Origin: an uncultured Planctomycetaceae bacterium
Lineage (GTDB): Bacteria > Planctomycetota > Planctomycetia > Planctomycetales > Planctomycetaceae
Length of the DNA: 7,944 nt
Assembly (NCBI GenBank): GCA_903921605.1
Contig: CAIXQV010000647.1
Coordinates: 1-7,944, forward strand
Direction: 5' to 3'
Below are positions 6,459-7,944 of the stretch, in pieces; position 1 is the first letter of the stretch; each line of letters opens with the position of its first letter. Both the position numbers and the translations under genes were made by a program. The notes beneath the pieces were generated by a model, which was not told the origin of the DNA, searched no databases, and worked only from the letters and a program-made list of their open reading frames with translations.

Positions 6459-7622
6459 ATGAAGTGCGTTTATCACGAGCAGCAGATCTGCAATTCCTGT
6501 ACGTTGCTCGGGCTGGAGTACAATCAGACTCTGCAGCAAAAAAAACAGACGTTGACTTCTCTGTTTCCTGATGTGGCAGTCAGTGCGTTCCGAGGCGTCT
6601 CATCCCCTCAGGGCGGGAGAATTCGCGCGAAACTGGCGATCTCCGGCTCACTGGATGAGCTGCAGATCGGCTTCTTCGATGATCAGCAAAAGGTCATACC
6701 GGTCGATCAGTGCCCGCTGCATCATGTGTTGATCAACGATTCCATCTCACACATTCGACAGATGATTCAGACGGCCAGGTTGGTCCCTTATGATCCGAGC
6801 AGTGATCGAGGCGAATTGAAGTTTGTGGTGCTGACATGTTCGCCCAGTCATCAGCAATTGATGATTCAGTTTGTATTGAGATCAAAAGAGGCGGTCGATC
6901 GCATCCGCAGTCTCTGGCGAAAAATGACGGAAACGGAACGACAGGGGATAGCGATCATGTCGATCAATATTCAGCCTGCTCGATCCTCCGCGATCAGCGG
7001 TCGCGAGGAAGTGGTGGTTTCCGAAGAGACGATGTTGCCGATCCGATTTGACGTAAGCGATACCGACAATCGCGACTTGTTGTTTGGCCCGCAGAGCTTT
7101 CTACAGACGAATTATGAAATCGCGACGGCACTTTATTCAGCGGCTCGCGGGATGATTCAGTCGAGCGGGGCTAAACGCGTGCTGGACCTTTACTGCGGCA
7201 TCGGTGCGTTTGCGCTGACAGCTTGTTCGTCTGAACAAAGCGTTGTGGGAATTGATAATTCCGAAAACGCGATCGCCTGCGCCAACGAAACAGTTCGCCG
7301 CAGCGGTCTGAGCAACGCGGAGTTTCAATGCCGAAGCCTCGACTGCACGTCTGCAGACCAACTGACGAACAGCAATTTTGACGCCATCATTTGTAACCCG
7401 CCGCGACGAGGCCTCGACGCTGCCAGTCGAGCACTCATCTTCGCCATTCATCCGCCGCAGGTTATCTACTCCAGCTGTAACCCGGCGACCCTGCAGCGAG
7501 ACATCGCGGAGTTAGCAGCCAAGTATCAGATCGTGGAGTTGTATCCCTTCGACATGTTCCCCTTCACGCCCCACTTCGAAGTGCTCGCACTGCTGCAACG
7601 AAAAGCCGTGCGAAGCTGGTGA
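6459..7622 (+). CDS. rlmC: 23S rRNA (uracil-C5)-methyltransferase, RlmC (RumB) type
   Basis: This is a SAM-dependent, iron-sulfur-containing m5U methyltransferase; E. coli RlmC makes m5U747 in 23S rRNA. At 387 residues it is close to E. coli RlmC (375) and, like it, lacks the N-terminal TRAM domain of RlmD. The four cluster cysteines are Cys3, Cys11, Cys14 and Cys85 (DQCPLH). Other matches are RGELKFVVLT (117-126), MIQFVLRS, INIQP (169-173), GPQSFLQTN (210-218), the SAM loop LDLYCGIGAF (242-251), NPPRRGLD (313-320), the nucleophile Cys340 in IYSSCNPATL, and FDMFPFTPHFEVLALL (364-379) with probable base Glu374. ATG at 6459 comes 3 bases after the ybeY stop, with only a weak purine-rich upstream site, so it is probably translated by coupling. 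Some bacteria use one enzyme of this superfamily for both U747 and U1939, so the exact target is inferred. A run of eight A (6538-6545) lies early in the gene. Confidence 0.93.
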   Translation: MKCVYHEQQICNSCTLLGLEYNQTLQQKKQTLTSLFPDVAVSAFRGVSSPQGGRIRAKLAISGSLDELQIGFFDDQQKVIPVDQCPLHHVLINDSISHIRQMIQTARLVPYDPSSDRGELKFVVLTCSPSHQQLMIQFVLRSKEAVDRIRSLWRKMTETERQGIAIMSINIQPARSSAISGREEVVVSEETMLPIRFDVSDTDNRDLLFGPQSFLQTNYEIATALYSAARGMIQSSGAKRVLDLYCGIGAFALTACSSEQSVVGIDNSENAIACANETVRRSGLSNAEFQCRSLDCTSADQLTNSNFDAIICNPPRRGLDAASRALIFAIHPPQVIYSSCNPATLQRDIAELAAKYQIVELYPFDMFPFTPHFEVLALLQRKAVRSW

Positions 7623-7640
7623 GCGACCTGGGGGAGCGAT

Positions 7641-7700
7641 TTTGCTTAACGGCGAGCCGCAGGCGGAGGCGAAATCTGGCGCCTCCGCCTGCGGCTCGCC
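7641..7700. repeat. REP-like palindrome with perfect 21-bp stem, possible terminator after rlmC
   Basis: The left arm (7651-7671) and right arm (7680-7700) are perfect 21-base reverse complements around the 8-base loop AAATCTGG. TTAA on the left flank and TTAA on the right extend the stem after one mismatch. The structure begins 28 bases after the rlmC stop, between convergent genes, and could stop transcription in both directions or protect the 3' end, though no T-tract follows. A degenerate copy lies at 4277-4336, showing this is a repeated element and not a gene-specific terminator. Confidence 0.8.
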
Positions 7701-7714
7701 ATTAATTGCTTCAG

Positions 7715-7740
7715 TCAACAGCCCGCTAGCAGACTGTTGA
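7715..7740. repeat. 26-base imperfect palindrome
   Basis: TCAACAG (7715-7721) and CTGTTGA (7734-7740) flank a GCTAGC centre. The whole 26 bases are self-complementary except for two mismatched pairs. Its right half is shared with the left arm of the larger inverted repeat that follows, so the two structures compete. Confidence 0.6.
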
Positions 7741-7848
7741 TTTAATCAGCCGGAACACGTTAGCGTCCGGTTTTCGCCCCAGAATCCCAAGCAAAACAAC
7801 CGGGGGCTAACGCCCGGCGGCTGATGAAGCGACTAAATCAACAGGCTG
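7730..7848. repeat. MITE/REP-like imperfect inverted repeat, about 119 bp
   Basis: The outer arms CTGTTGATTTA (7734-7744) and TAAATCAACAG (7834-7844) are perfect reverse complements, extended by CAG/CTG after one mismatch. Further in, ATCAGCCG (7745-7752) pairs with CGGCTGAT (7818-7825), GTTAGC (7759-7764) with GCTAAC (7806-7811 region), and CCGGTT (7767-7772) with AACCGG (7798-7803). The right arm carries an extra 8 bases, GAAGCGAC (7826-7833). The inner arm with its GGGGGCTAACGCCCGG core resembles intergenic repeats I associate with planctomycetes. There is no open frame inside and no obvious target-site duplication. Confidence 0.72.
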
Positions 7849-7874
7849 TAAGACGTCGACCGATACGCCAATGT

Positions 7875-7944
7875 TTACGCAGGCCAAATCTGTGAGCCGC
7901 CGTCGACTCGGAGGACCTGGCCGGTGACGAAGGCTCCGAGGGGA
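7875..7944 (-). CDS. C-terminal end of a short-chain dehydrogenase/reductase (partial)
   Basis: On the minus strand, a frame entering from the right edge ends at TAA (7875-7877). The 22 visible residues read PLGAFVTGQVLRVDGG followed by SQIWPA. The phrase VTGQVLRVDGG is the near-universal C-terminal segment of classical SDR enzymes of the FabG type, which are NAD(P)-dependent Rossmann-fold oxidoreductases. The Asn-Ser-Tyr-Lys active site and cofactor loop would lie outside the window. The substrate cannot be told; fatty-acid ketoreductase, sugar or alcohol dehydrogenase roles are all possible. It converges on rlmC with 252 bases of repeats between them. Confidence 0.85.
   Translation of the reverse strand, partial: PLGAFVTGQVLRVDGGSQIWPA

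Noticed and set aside
7641..7848. Insertion sequence between rlmC and the SDR gene
   Set aside because: Inverted repeats are present but there is no transposase frame and no clear target-site duplication; called as REP/MITE-like repeats instead.

Overview
The window looks like ordinary chromosome from a planctomycete (Planctomycetota). The basis is the overall style: moderately GC-rich DNA, loosely packed genes on both strands, weak Shine-Dalgarno sequences, intergenic palindromic repeats of a kind I associate with that phylum, a Gfo/Idh/MocA oxidoreductase, and an uncharacterised Ala/Pro-rich repeat protein. This is inference; there is no rRNA or marker-based placement.

Layout. (1) Positions 1-126 hold the C-terminus of a radical-SAM lysine 2,3-aminomutase/EpmB-like protein. 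It is followed by a small hydrophobic protein (260-586) and about 450 bases with no convincing gene. (2) On the minus strand lie a Gfo/Idh/MocA dehydrogenase (1033-2169) and, upstream of it in its reading direction, an unrecognised 212-residue protein (2434-3072). The latter has a compact N-terminal domain and a low-complexity tail with four copies of a GSPLDKIRAA-type motif. A paired-hairpin repeat sits between the two genes. (3) On the plus strand is purQ (3363-4193), encoding the glutaminase subunit of FGAM synthase. After it comes an intergenic stretch with a degenerate copy of a palindromic repeat. (4) A tight plus-strand operon follows: rnd (RNase D), ybeY (rRNA endonuclease) and rlmC (23S rRNA m5U methyltransferase), with gaps of 6 and 3 bases. 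(5) The rlmC end faces the 3' end of a minus-strand short-chain dehydrogenase (7875-7944, cut by the window). The gap between them is filled with palindromes: a perfect 21-bp hairpin and a larger MITE/REP-like inverted repeat.

Functionally, the rnd-ybeY-rlmC block is a stable-RNA maturation unit: exonucleolytic 3' trimming, rRNA processing/quality control, and 23S rRNA base methylation. The EpmB-like fragment also points to translation (EF-P modification), but it is separate. PurQ (purine synthesis), the Gfo/Idh enzyme and the SDR are metabolic singletons with no visible partners here.

The least explained item is the GSPLDKIRAA repeat protein. Its four motifs are nearly identical as protein but differ at many synonymous sites, so the peptide itself appears to be under selection. 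RNase D (Glu in place of the third catalytic Asp) and YbeY (long acidic insert, Asp in place of the third metal-binding His) also depart from the textbook enzymes. I saw no CRISPR array, tRNA, rRNA, transposase or phage gene.
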